This document shows positions 9,639-19,627 of a DNA stretch of 64,000 nucleotides, piece after piece. Source of the stretch: Helicostylum pulchrum (lineage: Eukaryota; Mucoromycota; Mucoromycetes; Mucorales; Mucoraceae); the NCBI GenBank assembly GCA_025677825.1, contig JAIXMO010000008.1:310001-374000 (forward strand), given 5' to 3'. Position numbers and translations under genes: made by a program. The notes below the pieces were generated by a model. The model was not told the DNA's origin, ran no database searches, and saw only the letters and a program-made list of their open reading frames with translations. How positions within the stretch are numbered: the stretch's first letter is position 1; every line of letters begins with the position of its first letter.

Positions 9639-11630
9639 ATGTCAACACTACTTACTCTTCCCACGAAAATTATATGCGACGTTATTCAAGTGTTACGTCG
9701 TCGTGACATATTTCAATGTCTTCTTGTGAACGAGAAACTTCATTTGATAGCTATTGAAGTATTTTACAAAAGCATGGTATTAAATCAAAAGTATATAGAA
9801 CTGTTTGACTATCATTTTTCATCACATGATCTTGCACTAGATTCTAGTTTTCGTAAATACCATCATTTGGTTAGAGAATTAAACCTTTGGACAGACAATT
9901 CTATCAAGATACCTGATGCGAATAGATTATTTTTTACTGGTGTCCTTTTTTTCCCATTGTTAACATCGATTGATTTCTCGAACGATTGCGGAAAACTTGG
10001 TTTTTTAGAAATTTTACTTTACTTTGTCGATGGAACGAATTTACCTCACTTGCAAAAAATCAAAGCTTTCGAGACCGGTACTCATGCAAATGTAGACACG
10101 ACACGTACCACCAAAAGCCTTTACCTGTGTGTATGTTTTCGATATCGCCATAGTTTAACTCATCTTGAAATACTTGAGCCGTACGAGAATTATACTTTAC
10201 AACTGAAAGATAACCATCAGAAGCATTTAAATTTATTGACGTTTTTTAAAAAGGTGACACATTTAGTTCTTTATTGTCATTTGCAAGATGAAAATGTTGA
10301 TTGTTTAATAAGTTCTGCTGTTATTTCCGCTTGTCCAGATTTAATTGATTTTCGAATTGTTTGTAATAGCGAGTATACAGAAACAACACTTGAAGAAGCT
10401 GTTTATACAGAAGAATATTACCCAACAATTAAAGGATTACAAGAAGCAATACATATTTCTGCCTCTGTACCAGTACGCTTGAAGAATGTTTCGCTAGAGT
10501 TACGAACAATAAACACTGCTTGTATGGATAATATTCTAATAAATTTTCCTACGTCTCAACTCGATAATTTTATGTTGTCTCTTGATTGTAAACAAGAATT
10601 TCATGAATGGGCCGCATTCACCGATACTGATACCATCGAAGGTTTTTTAAAGCATATCAAGCTCGCTAAAAAAGCATCAATTAATTCTCGATATGTGGGC
10701 ACATTATTAACCCCAAAAGATAATCTGAAATCAATACTATACCCTGTACATAAAATATGGTCTCTTTCAAACAAATTAATGCGAAGCAAACCAAAGATAA
10801 TATTGGAAGTACATTTCGCAAATGCTAAAAGAAAAAATGCATTATATTATACTTTGGAACTCGAGAACAACACTTTGAAGATGTTTCAAGTGATAGGCGA
10901 AATATATTTTTTTAGTGGAGAGTATACTCATTTCCCGATGGCACCGTTTTATGATACAGTATTTAGTGAAGGGATTGATGAAATGTTTATCGAAATATCG
11001 GACTACGACCTTGCTATCCGGTGTCGTCACTTACTGGAGAGATATTCACACGTAAAGAAATTAGACGTTAGTGTAAAAAGAGGGGCTTCAGTATTAAAGT
11101 TACGTACACGCAAGAATCTAGTGGCAACAGCTCCTCAACATTTGGAGCAAAAAGAAGTGCACCCTATTGAAAATCGTTACTTGCCCATATATTTAGAAAT
11201 AAATCGTGAACTCTTAGCGACAGTGACGATGGATCATCTTTTTACTGATTTGTTTGTTTTTGATTCGTTTAAAATTACAGAGTTGCCAATATCTGCAGGT
11301 AAATACGATCTAAAGTTCAAGATGGAAACTCAATTTAAGCACCTGATACTGGACTTGAAGATATTTGGAAAATGTGAAGCGCCTGTCCCGGTACTTGTTA
11401 CGCTTATCAATTTTATGGATAGAACTAAATTGGACTTAATGTTTCTTGCAAATTTGGAGTACCATACTGTTATGGACACTCCTGGATTATTTAATGTTGC
11501 TGATAAAAAAACATGTACAGCTCGGATTGAAGTTTGGTACAGAGGGTGTGAAGAGTTGACAGCTAGTTGCGGTGGTAATATTATCTACAATAAGCTTTAT
11601 AGTCAAATAGATAAAATCAAATATCTTTGA
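9639..11630 (+). CDS. F-box-like protein, tandem copy 2
   Basis: Intronless gene of 663 residues with the start placed at MSTLLTLPTKIICDVI. An upstream in-frame ATG at 9528 would only add a Phe-rich stretch. The N-terminal block (DVIQVLRRRDIFQCLLVNEK) matches copies 1 and 3 at the (V/I)(Y/F)QC(M/L)xV signature but is degenerate as an F-box: it lacks the usual Trp after the Cys. Internal blocks SIDFSND and THLEILEPY align with copy 1 (TIDLSCS, TNLELLEPF), so the copies share their full length and not only the N-terminus. Divergence is high. The role is inferred to be Skp1-dependent substrate recruitment, or loss of that role if the degenerate F-box no longer binds. Confidence 0.7.
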   Translation: MSTLLTLPTKIICDVIQVLRRRDIFQCLLVNEKLHLIAIEVFYKSMVLNQKYIELFDYHFSSHDLALDSSFRKYHHLVRELNLWTDNSIKIPDANRLFFTGVLFFPLLTSIDFSNDCGKLGFLEILLYFVDGTNLPHLQKIKAFETGTHANVDTTRTTKSLYLCVCFRYRHSLTHLEILEPYENYTLQLKDNHQKHLNLLTFFKKVTHLVLYCHLQDENVDCLISSAVISACPDLIDFRIVCNSEYTETTLEEAVYTEEYYPTIKGLQEAIHISASVPVRLKNVSLELRTINTACMDNILINFPTSQLDNFMLSLDCKQEFHEWAAFTDTDTIEGFLKHIKLAKKASINSRYVGTLLTPKDNLKSILYPVHKIWSLSNKLMRSKPKIILEVHFANAKRKNALYYTLELENNTLKMFQVIGEIYFFSGEYTHFPMAPFYDTVFSEGIDEMFIEISDYDLAIRCRHLLERYSHVKKLDVSVKRGASVLKLRTRKNLVATAPQHLEQKEVHPIENRYLPIYLEINRELLATVTMDHLFTDLFVFDSFKITELPISAGKYDLKFKMETQFKHLILDLKIFGKCEAPVPVLVTLINFMDRTKLDLMFLANLEYHTVMDTPGLFNVADKKTCTARIEVWYRGCEELTASCGGNIIYNKLYSQIDKIKYL

Positions 11631-11888
11631 AGATGAAAACTAATTATAGAAATAAATTTCATGCTAAATAACAGTTTATTTAATATAATGGCTTGAAAAT
11701 TACAATAAAAAGTAATTTATTGATTAAGTATATTCGTGAAAGAAAAAGTGCAATCCAAGTAACCTCTGAGAAGTTTTTTATTTTTATTTTAATAGAAAAA
11801 TAAAAGCTCGCTTTTAATGTTGTCGCTTTTGATGTTGTCTCTTTTTGATTTTTTCGCTTTTGGTGTTGCAGAGAAAAAAAATACTGAA

Positions 11889-11993
11889 ATGGAAGACTCT
11901 TTTCATAAATACGGTATGGACGTCGATTTAGATGGTTATAAGGAGTGGACTATACGTAATAATGGTGCAATTATTTACAAAAATAAATTATGA
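11889..11993 (+). pseudogene. Short open frame, possible relic of an F-box-like C-terminus
   Basis: A 34-residue frame with hydrophilic, coding-like composition (MEDSFHKYGMDVDLDGYKEW, ending NGAIIYKNKL). Its end loosely resembles the end of copy 2 (GGNIIYNKL), and it lies between copies 2 and 3. It may be the last piece of a deleted paralogue, or chance. No start context or splice signal settles this. Confidence 0.25.
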
Positions 11994-12185
11994 TTTTTTT
12001 TTGTTCATTGTCGTATAACTACTAGCTACATTTTTTTCTTTGTTGTCAGTAAGAAAAGAACAACTTGAAAACTAGTATCTTTCAAGTGGGTTTTTTATAT
12101 AATATTCGTTATTGAAGGTATAAATAATGTTGCTATTAATTTTATAATTTATCTTTTATTGTTCCCGTTCTTATCTCAACACACA

Positions 12186-12187
<2 letters not shown>

Positions 12188-12221
<34 letters not shown>
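12188..12221. repeat. (CT)n microsatellite in the 5' leader of F-box-like copy 3
   Basis: About 17 CT units preceded by a short AC run, ending about 36 bp before the ATG at 12258. A pyrimidine tract here may form part of the core promoter or leader. Confidence 0.9.
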
Positions 12222-12225
<4 letters not shown>

Positions 12226-12257
12226 TTCTCATTCTCTCTCCCTTTACCTCCATCAAC

Positions 12258-14162
12258 ATGTCAGCACAGCACCTTGCTTCCGAAATACTTAGTCAGATAC
12301 TTATATTACTACCCGAAAGCACAGTTTACCAATGCATGCTAGTAAGTAAATGTTGGAACACCTCTGCGACAATTCGATTCTTTAATACCCTAAAACTAGG
12401 TGGTGAAAACGACTTCCCTCTAACAGCACTTGCAACCAACCTAAAAAATAATCATCTTGGTTTCTTCAAGTACGGTTTCTTGGTTAAGAATTTAATTATT
12501 GAAGGACCGTTTGAAGAATTTAAAAACTCACTTGATTTTTCGTCGCTTATGATGTGTTTACCGTCTATAAAATCAATTGATATATCTCGCTGTTCTCAAC
12601 GTTCAGTTGTTTTAGAAAACCTTCGGATTTTTGCACCGAATTATGATTTGAAGAATATTGAAGATATTGTGACATTTGAAACTACTCGATCGGCATTGTC
12701 GGAACCGAATATATCGCTAGACTATTTTAGCACGTGTTACGCGTTTCGAGAGACAATGACCAGTCTATGGCTACACGATGTTGAAAATGGCTACGTTATG
12801 TCTAATGGTGACTTGAAGGTTTTTCCGGACCTACTGCTTCCTTTTAAACAGCTGACTAGTTTAAACATCGATAATCACCATTGTCCTGTCGAAAAAGAAA
12901 AACGTATAGAATATCAGCTACCTGGTATATTAAAGGCGTGTCCCAAATTAACCGATTTAAGAATTTACAGACCCAACTTTATACCTTGGACGGGACCATT
13001 AACATCACTATTGAAGAGTAGTCCAGATTCAGAATTTGACAGTATGAATTTGAAGAAGCTCAGCTTAACTTTTTCTATTCTTGAAGAATCCCTAATGCAA
13101 TACATTCTTACGAGTATCGATACGTCTAAACTAGTTTTGTTTACTCTTATAAAAATAAAATACGACGCGTTTAATGAAATCGAGAATAACCGAACTTTGT
13201 TTTTGAAATTCATAAGGCATGCAAGTTTAGCTCAAACTTTTCACTTCGAACTTGAAAGTCGTCCTGAATCTGGTACTCCTTCCCTTCCGAACGGTCCGTC
13301 TAAACTTCATCACATTATTTGGAAGATGGCACAAGATTTACACTATACGCGAAAACTGAAAAATATCTTTATGGATATTCATCTTCTACCAGATTCTCAA
13401 ATACATCCTTTAGAAAGTCCAAAAATATCTTGTGGTGTGCATATTGAAGGTACCAGGCTAGTACTTTATCAACGTATATCATTCACTGATTTTTTCGAAA
13501 CACGCAAAAATGGAGAGATTAAGTCGCACTTGGCCAATAAATACATTTCCGATAGAACAATCAGCATAGAATTCTGTGTGGACGCTGGCCGATTTTCCGA
13601 AGTTCTGCTTTTCGCAACATCGACATTACCTTATCTCAAAAGATTAATTTTAAAGGATCCTGATAGCTTACCAACACGGGTGATTGAATGTAATATAAAT
13701 CGAGATACAGATTTGGATACTGGTAAATTACTCTCTTCGGTAATTGTAGAGGGTATGAATATTAAAGACCCCATTTTTTTGGAAATAAGGCGTTTTATAC
13801 CCAACATAGGATCATTACAGCTTCGCAATTGTCACTTGCCTACACTCAAGGGTGTACTCAGGGGTGGTGATCTTCACCGCGATAAAGTATATAAATTTGA
13901 TCTAACAAAAATGCATTATTTAAAATGCCTTGCTTTTAAGTTGGAATTTACATACCAATTCGATCAAGTCACTTACTTGTTTAAGAGATTTCACGCGAAT
14001 GGTCATTTAGCCGATAAAACGTATTATATGTCTCATACAGTTGATGGGAAACGTACATTTTGTATTCAGAACCATTTGTACAACAAAGAACTTCCTAAAA
14101 CACTAGCTGGATTAGTTGTTGTCGTTTCATATCGTTTGGGATTAACACAACTTTATTTTTAA
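12258..14162 (+). CDS. F-box-like protein, tandem copy 3
   Basis: Intronless gene of 634 residues starting MSAQHLASEILSQILILLPE. The block STVYQCMLVSKCWN is the closest of the array to the truncated copy 4 (SSVYQCMLVCKIWY). Further shared landmarks are a short KYGFLVKNL motif (KYGYLVRQL in copy 1, KYHHLVREL in copy 2) and SIDISRCS (TIDLSCS in copy 1). The body is Leu-rich without clear regular repeats. It probably acts as an SCF substrate adaptor in nucleus or cytoplasm; the target is unknown. A longer in-frame start at 12159 would translate the CT microsatellite into Leu/Ser repeats and is rejected. Confidence 0.75.
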   Translation: MSAQHLASEILSQILILLPESTVYQCMLVSKCWNTSATIRFFNTLKLGGENDFPLTALATNLKNNHLGFFKYGFLVKNLIIEGPFEEFKNSLDFSSLMMCLPSIKSIDISRCSQRSVVLENLRIFAPNYDLKNIEDIVTFETTRSALSEPNISLDYFSTCYAFRETMTSLWLHDVENGYVMSNGDLKVFPDLLLPFKQLTSLNIDNHHCPVEKEKRIEYQLPGILKACPKLTDLRIYRPNFIPWTGPLTSLLKSSPDSEFDSMNLKKLSLTFSILEESLMQYILTSIDTSKLVLFTLIKIKYDAFNEIENNRTLFLKFIRHASLAQTFHFELESRPESGTPSLPNGPSKLHHIIWKMAQDLHYTRKLKNIFMDIHLLPDSQIHPLESPKISCGVHIEGTRLVLYQRISFTDFFETRKNGEIKSHLANKYISDRTISIEFCVDAGRFSEVLLFATSTLPYLKRLILKDPDSLPTRVIECNINRDTDLDTGKLLSSVIVEGMNIKDPIFLEIRRFIPNIGSLQLRNCHLPTLKGVLRGGDLHRDKVYKFDLTKMHYLKCLAFKLEFTYQFDQVTYLFKRFHANGHLADKTYYMSHTVDGKRTFCIQNHLYNKELPKTLAGLVVVVSYRLGLTQLYF

Positions 14163-14367
14163 AGCGTAGCAAACATAAATTAACTAGAATAGACTACTAC
14201 AATAAAAAACGAGCAATATACTTATTACCCTCTTTTTTTCTCTCATTGTATAAATATATATTTAACTGGTTCATTGTAATATGAGTTTTGTATCTTTGAT
14301 ACGATCGAGAGCTTTTTGAGTTTTTTTTATCTTTTCTTTCTCTCTTTTTCCGTAAAATAAAAAAAAA

Positions 14368-14832
14368 ATGTCTGCATTTCAAACACTTCCCTTTGAAATA
14401 TTAAGTCAAATGGTATCATCATTGCCTCGTTCATCTGTTTATCAATGCATGCTTGTTTGTAAAATATGGTACTGGACATCTATCGGCTTTTTCTATAAAG
14501 ACTTTACACTGCAAGAAAGTAACCTTCACTCAAAACCTCACTCTTTATTCCTTTTAAAGACGTCGAAAAGTTCCAATTTGATAAAACATGGTCATTTAAT
14601 TAAAAGTTTAAAAGTAAATACGGATGATAGTTTTAACCCGTGTAATCCGTGGCAATCATTTCACCAAATACTGCTGTATCTACCGTCCGTTACTGCTATC
14701 GATCTTTCAACAAGTCGATTTTGGAAAGCGTACTTGAGTTTATTAGAAGCGCATAAAAGGAGAGGTAACTTACCGCTGTTGAGACAAATTATATTACTTC
14801 ATGATGAAGCACCGTTCGTTATCACAATATAG
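14368..14832 (+). CDS. Truncated F-box-like protein, tandem copy 4
   Basis: Open frame of 154 residues (MSAFQTLPFEILSQMVSSLP) with the best-preserved F-box of the array, LPFEILSQMV through SVYQCMLVCKIWYWTS. It carries the LIKHGHLIKSL and AIDLSTSRF blocks and stops at 14830-14832, about where copies 1-3 still have some 500 residues to go. No continuation is seen in any frame downstream. It may be a recent 3' truncation, or a functional F-box-only protein that could compete for Skp1. The intact frame argues against long decay. Confidence 0.6.
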   Translation: MSAFQTLPFEILSQMVSSLPRSSVYQCMLVCKIWYWTSIGFFYKDFTLQESNLHSKPHSLFLLKTSKSSNLIKHGHLIKSLKVNTDDSFNPCNPWQSFHQILLYLPSVTAIDLSTSRFWKAYLSLLEAHKRRGNLPLLRQIILLHDEAPFVITI

Positions 14833-16067
14833 AAATAAGCACCAATAGCTATAAAAAAAAGTATTCAATAAAAATAAAAAAAAGAGGTACCATTATTCTC
14901 TTTATTCTTGAAAAATATTTTTTTTTGTTACAGTTAAAATAGCATAGAGTATTGACATTGCGGTCAATAATATTTCCGGTGCTGTGTTGTACTAAATACT
15001 TTAACGCACCCATCTTTTTTATTTTCTGCAATTTGATGTCTTGACAGGTAAGGTATTACTTGATCTGCTTGTAACCAACAAATGTTACACCTGGAGTGGT
15101 ACAGTTTGCGAGGTACACTAAACTATTGTTAAGAATGAGCTGCTACGGTGATGAAAACTAGTTTTATCGTTCAAGTTTTGATCATCAATAAAAACTTCTT
15201 TTTTTTTAGTTGGTATGATATATAAATAAAAAATCTTGTACTCGTACAGATTTGTTTACAGGTTTAATATTAATTCTGCTTAATTATTTTAATCTTTTGT
15301 TTGTTTCTGTACACATTACATTCAATTGCTTTGACTTTTTTTTTTATCGCTGACGTATTTACTTTTACTACTGGAAATATTCAAAAATGACTATTACTAT
15401 ATACGATGGTTGAAGAAAAAAAAATGTAGCTAGCATGTAATTTTATATATATCAGCTATACATATATGTATACTAAGCTGATGAAAACAATCTAGTTACG
15501 GAAAATATGCCCCTTTATATGATCCGGGCTAGATCAAAGAGATTTATCCAGGCTACTGCAAGTATATCTCTATAATCACCCCCTTTTTTTTTTGTATTGC
15601 TAATTCAAATCGTGGTACTATAATTGAAACGTTAGTAATATCGTTTCCAAAAAAAAAAGGGCCTTGCTCTGAATTGTTTATTATGGCATATGGTGTATAC
15701 ACCAAACGTGCGGGCCCCATTCTTAATATTACAACTGCCAAAAAAATTGACATTTTGAAAGTATATCAACTAGTATGAAAAAAAAACAATTCGATTGAAA
15801 TATTTATATATCACCATGTGATTCTATAATTGAACAAAGTAGCCAAATTTAAATATACACAACATCTTTTAACTATACACACGGTCTTTGTGTATGTTTA
15901 TTTTAAAAGGTATGTAATTAAAAAAAGCTCGGAATTTACTTACTGCATTACAAGACGGAGTTTCCTTTTTTTTTTGCTCATATATAACAATAGACAATTG
16001 AAAGTTTTCTCTTTTCCCTTTCCCCCCTTTTTTTTCTGTGGAATATATATAAAAAGAGAGAGATACA
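14833..16067. other. Intergenic region, no gene called
   Basis: AT-rich region between the truncated F-box-like copy and SHO1. A short coding-like stretch at about 15032-15122 (QFDVLTGKVLLDLLVTNKCY) is bounded by stops and matches nothing I recognise. Otherwise poly-A/T runs. Confidence 0.5.
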
Positions 16068-17118
16068 ATGACTGGATTATCACCAAGTAGATTAAAACAA
16101 AAACCTTTTTTATTGGTCACCAGTATAATAGCCATTGTAAGATAATTAACCTCCAAAAAAAAAAAGTAAAATTGGAACTCATAAACAAAATTGACAGAGC
16201 GGTTGGTCCGTTGCATTTGGCGGTGCATGTATGCTAAAAGTATTAAACGGAGCTTGGTGGGTGATGATGTATCAACTTTGTATAATTGTAGGTCATATGG
16301 TTATCTTTATGACTGGATCAATGCAACAATATCGATTAGCTGTAAAGTAATGAGCCATAAAGCATGTTTATAAAGAAGGTCTATATTAAAATAATTTTAC
16401 TTTAGATGGTGACATTTTTAGCATCCAGTATTCCTTTATTGACAATTCAAATCGATTATGTTGTTCAATACACCAACCCAAATATTCCTAAAGTACCAGC
16501 AAGTGCGTATGCGGCAGGATATATTATTTTAGTTGTCATTCAATATATGTGGGCACTTGTGATCGGTAGTGATAGTAAGACACGTTTAGGCAGACTGGGT
16601 TATATTTCTACAGAAAATGTGCCTTCAAACTATGAGCCTGAATTTTATTCCGAAAAAATGTTGCAATCTTTACCTTCCAGTGCAATTATGGGTCCAAGAA
16701 TTTCCAGTAAAGTATAATAATAGATATATTACACGTATTTGTTTCTAACTTTATTTTATATATAGATCATATTAATAATATGTCAGTACAAAAGACTAGT
16801 ATTCCAGTAGACTTTAATGAAAGAGTACAAGCTCTTCACTCATGTAAGAAAAAGAAAAGAACATTTTTCTGTATTTGTATTTACTTGGGTTTATTTTAGA
16901 TAACGCCAGCGCTCAAGATCCCAATGAATTGAGTTTTGAAAAGGGAGAGGTATTAGAGATTGTGGATAGAAAAGGGAATTGGTGGCAAGCACGTAAACAT
17001 AATGGAGCTACTGGTATCATTCCAAGCAATTACGTAAGTACATAGGTCAAGAATTTTTTTTTATAAATGTATCATTTTTTAACCGCTCTAGTATATAGTT
17101 TGCACAAACATAAGATAA
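16068..17118 (+). CDS. SHO1: SHO1-type osmosensor (four TM segments plus SH3)
   Basis: Plasma-membrane osmosensor and scaffold of the HOG MAPK pathway; its SH3 domain recruits the MAPKK Pbs2 in yeast. Exons: 16068-16136, 16198-16341, 16406-16706, 16766-16843, 16900-17033 and probably 17092-17118. Four hydrophobic segments follow a short basic N-terminus ([68 protein letters not shown]). The SH3 domain is C-terminal ([20 protein letters not shown], then [19 protein letters not shown]). After SNY a perfect GTAAGT donor allows a last exon giving YIVCTNIR; without splicing the frame ends at 17043-17045 as SNYVST. The spliced end better resembles an SH3 last strand. The family call is secure, the 3' end less so. 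Confidence 0.88.
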
Positions 17119-17355
17119 TATCGTTTCATTCTAGACCATGTACATAATTGTTATCACTTACGAAAAAAAATCCCCTCTATAATAATAATAAAATTATATT
17201 TATTTACAAATGAAAAAAAAAAAAAAAAAAAAAAAGAAAAACTTTCAATTTCTAATGTATATGCTGTTTAATATGTATTTACAAAAACAACTCACAGAGT
17301 GGTTTTTTAACTCGCTCTTTCTTTTTTACGTTATATATAAGAAAAAAAAAGGTTT

Positions 17356-17637
17356 TTAGGTTGACCAGATTGGTTTAACAAGAGGTTCGCTACAAAAAGA
17401 AGGCACAGCAGTGGCAGTAATTACTTCTGTAAAACGATCGTCGTTTGTAGAAGTAAACTCAGGAAATGAAACATAAGATTTTTGAAACGCAGTCAAACAC
17501 GTATCCGGGTTCTCATCGTCACTTGGGTAATTGGAAGGTTCTTCGGTTCGTTGTTCTTGTTTATAATAATCTGATTTCGATTGAAATTTAGCTTTCATGT
17601 TTATTATTGTATGTTGAATAAAGGAAGATTGTAACAT
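17356..17637 (-). CDS. Small acidic hypothetical protein
   Basis: Open frame of 93 residues; translation could instead begin at the second Met (MKAKFQSKSDYYKQEQ), giving 80 residues. Composition is coding-like: hydrophilic, with an acidic middle (PSNYPSDDENPDTCL) and a Thr/Val/Pro-rich end. No signal peptide, TM segment or known motif is visible. It converges on the SHO1 3' end, and its start lies about 275 bp from the 3' end of the desaturase gene on the same strand. I do not recognise it. Confidence 0.45.
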   Translation of the reverse strand: MLQSSFIQHTIINMKAKFQSKSDYYKQEQRTEEPSNYPSDDENPDTCLTAFQKSYVSFPEFTSTNDDRFTEVITATAVPSFCSEPLVKPIWST

Positions 17638-17911
17638 TATTTATTTGTACAAAGAGAGCAAAAAAAAAAAAAGAAAGAAGGCACAATTTATATTGTTTGC
17701 TGAAAAAAGTCAATGGGATTATCACACTTACATAAGTTCATGTGAACACATGTGGTAACAAAAAGTTGTGCCTCAAAAAAGTAGCAAGAGCTAAGCACGT
17801 ACACATGTATCTTTGTAAGAGAGAAGAAATAAGGTGATTTATTTTTTATTTAAACGATTTTTGGGTTTTTTTTTTGTTGGGGTGCGTGTATATTTGGTAT
17901 AGGTACTATTT

Positions 17912-19627
17912 TTAGAATGCCTTCTTACTTAATTGTAAAGACAACTTGGAAGCGACATCTAAGGTCTGTAATACTTCCAAAGAACCCTTAATAAAGCCGG
18001 TATCATGATAATAAATGTCATATTTTTTACACAAGGCCTTTACCATAGGCTTAACCTTGGGAAGGTTATGACGAGGCATGTTAGGGAAAACCTAAAAAAA
18101 AAAATTAATTTTAAATGCTAAAAAAAGCTTAAAAAACAACTACTTACATGATGCTCAATTTGATAATTTAATCCACCCATGAACCAGTCACCTAAGGGGG
18201 AAAGAGTAACATCACGACCTGTCACAACTTGAATTTCGAAAAACTCCATCTTTTCAGCCTTTTCTTCAGAGATAACGGGCATACCGTTATGGTTTAAAGC
18301 GAATACAAGAGCTAAAGTATAACCGGTAGTAGCTTGACTGATCATAAAGAATAAAATCATGTTGTAAATGCTACTGTTCCATGCGATAGTGGCATAACCG
18401 AAAATTGACCAATGTAAAACTAAAGAAATACGTTCATACATGTTGAGCGCAGCAGACTTGTTGATTGCTCCTTGGTTGAATGAGTACATGAAAGATTGAA
18501 GTGCCCATGAGAATCTAGCAAAAGCAAGAACGAAGAAATAATAACGAGTTTGGTAGGGTAAAACATTTTCGGCAATGAAACGGGAGACCATAGTAGGCTC
18601 ATCATCTAAAGCTCCATAATAAGCAGCTGAAGCATATTCGTCCCACAATAAAATAGGTGCGGTATCAATATCGGGATCTTGACCGTGAACATTAGTACTG
18701 GCGTGATGAGTGTTGTGCTTATTTTTCCACCTATCGCACAAAAAAAAATTTTTTTGGGTTAGATTTTTATGGGTTTTTTTTTTTTAAGTGTCCGATTCTG
18801 GGGTTATGGATCGTTAGTCTTACCATGATAATGAAAAACCTTGACAAAAGTTGCCAAGGAAAATAACGAGAACATCATTCCATTTACGGTCGTCGAAACA
18901 TTGATGATGACCAAAATCGTGAGCTAACCAACCACATTGTTGCCAAAAGATACCAATAATAAAAGCAGAGACGACAACAGCTAAAGTAGAAGTACGACCA
19001 TAAGCGTATAAGAGACCAAGACCTGTAGCACAAAGGGCGAGAGTAGAGAGTACTTTATAAGCATAAAAGAGTTTACTAGAATGGAAGTAACCTTCTTTTT
19101 TAAGTTTGTCACGGAGATCACGAATTTCAGCAGCAAATTTAGCAGAGTTGGCCACATTATCATCCTTTGCTAACTCAGGTTCTAAATCACCAGCATAATA
19201 GTTTCCCAACATTTCGTACGCTGAATCAGGATGCATAGCATGGAAAACATCTTTGTTGAAAAATTATATGTTATTTTACTGCTTTTTTTTTTTACTCACA
19301 CATGTATTTATTAAAATAATAAAAATTTGGTATTACCTGATGCGTCTTTTCCTACATGGGTCAATAAGACATCTTGTCCACCAGGATGATCTTCAACAAA
19401 ATCAGTTACATCGTAAAGCTTATTATCAATGACAATGAACTTTTTGGCTTCTTTATCGCCATCTTTAACCATTTGGTTCATTTTTTCAAACTCTTTTCTG
19501 GTGAATGTTTGGGGCTCTATTTATTATTTTTGGTAGCACAATTGGGAAATTAGGGACATTTGATTTACAAAATAAAATGTTACATTTTTTTTTTTTAGTT
19601 TTTTATTTTACCTCTTGATTCCATCAT
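17912..19627 (-). CDS. Delta6 fatty-acid desaturase with N-terminal cytochrome b5
   Basis: Membrane front-end desaturase that introduces a Delta6 double bond (linoleate to gamma-linolenate) in the ER, using its fused cytochrome b5 as electron donor. Five exons (19627-19612, 19516-19337, 19250-18824, 18730-18148, 18091-17912) give 461 residues; the first coding exon has only 16 nt. The heme-binding motif of cytochrome b5 is DHPGGQDVLL. Histidine boxes are HDFGH, HNTHH and the front-end signature QIEHH, in which Gln replaces the first His of the third box. Hydrophobic segments surround the boxes. Length and sequence fit Mucorales Delta6 enzymes. A Delta8 or Delta5 specificity cannot be excluded from sequence alone. 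Confidence 0.95.

Larger units (their letters stand above)
11631..12257 (+). other. Intergenic spacer in the F-box-like array
   Basis: AT-rich spacer between copies 2 and 3. It holds the 34-codon open frame at 11889-11993 and a CT microsatellite just upstream of copy 3. From 11818 to 11870 there are three imperfect repeats of a TGTTG-TCGCTTTTGAT-like unit. Confidence 0.55.

Noticed and set aside
12159..12257. Longer N-terminus for F-box-like copy 3
   Set aside because: It would translate the CT microsatellite into a Leu/Ser repeat; the paralogue N-terminus starts at MSAQ.
15869..16228. 119-codon minus-strand frame over the SHO1 5' end
   Set aside because: Lys/Phe-rich low complexity antisense to SHO1 exon 1 and its leader.
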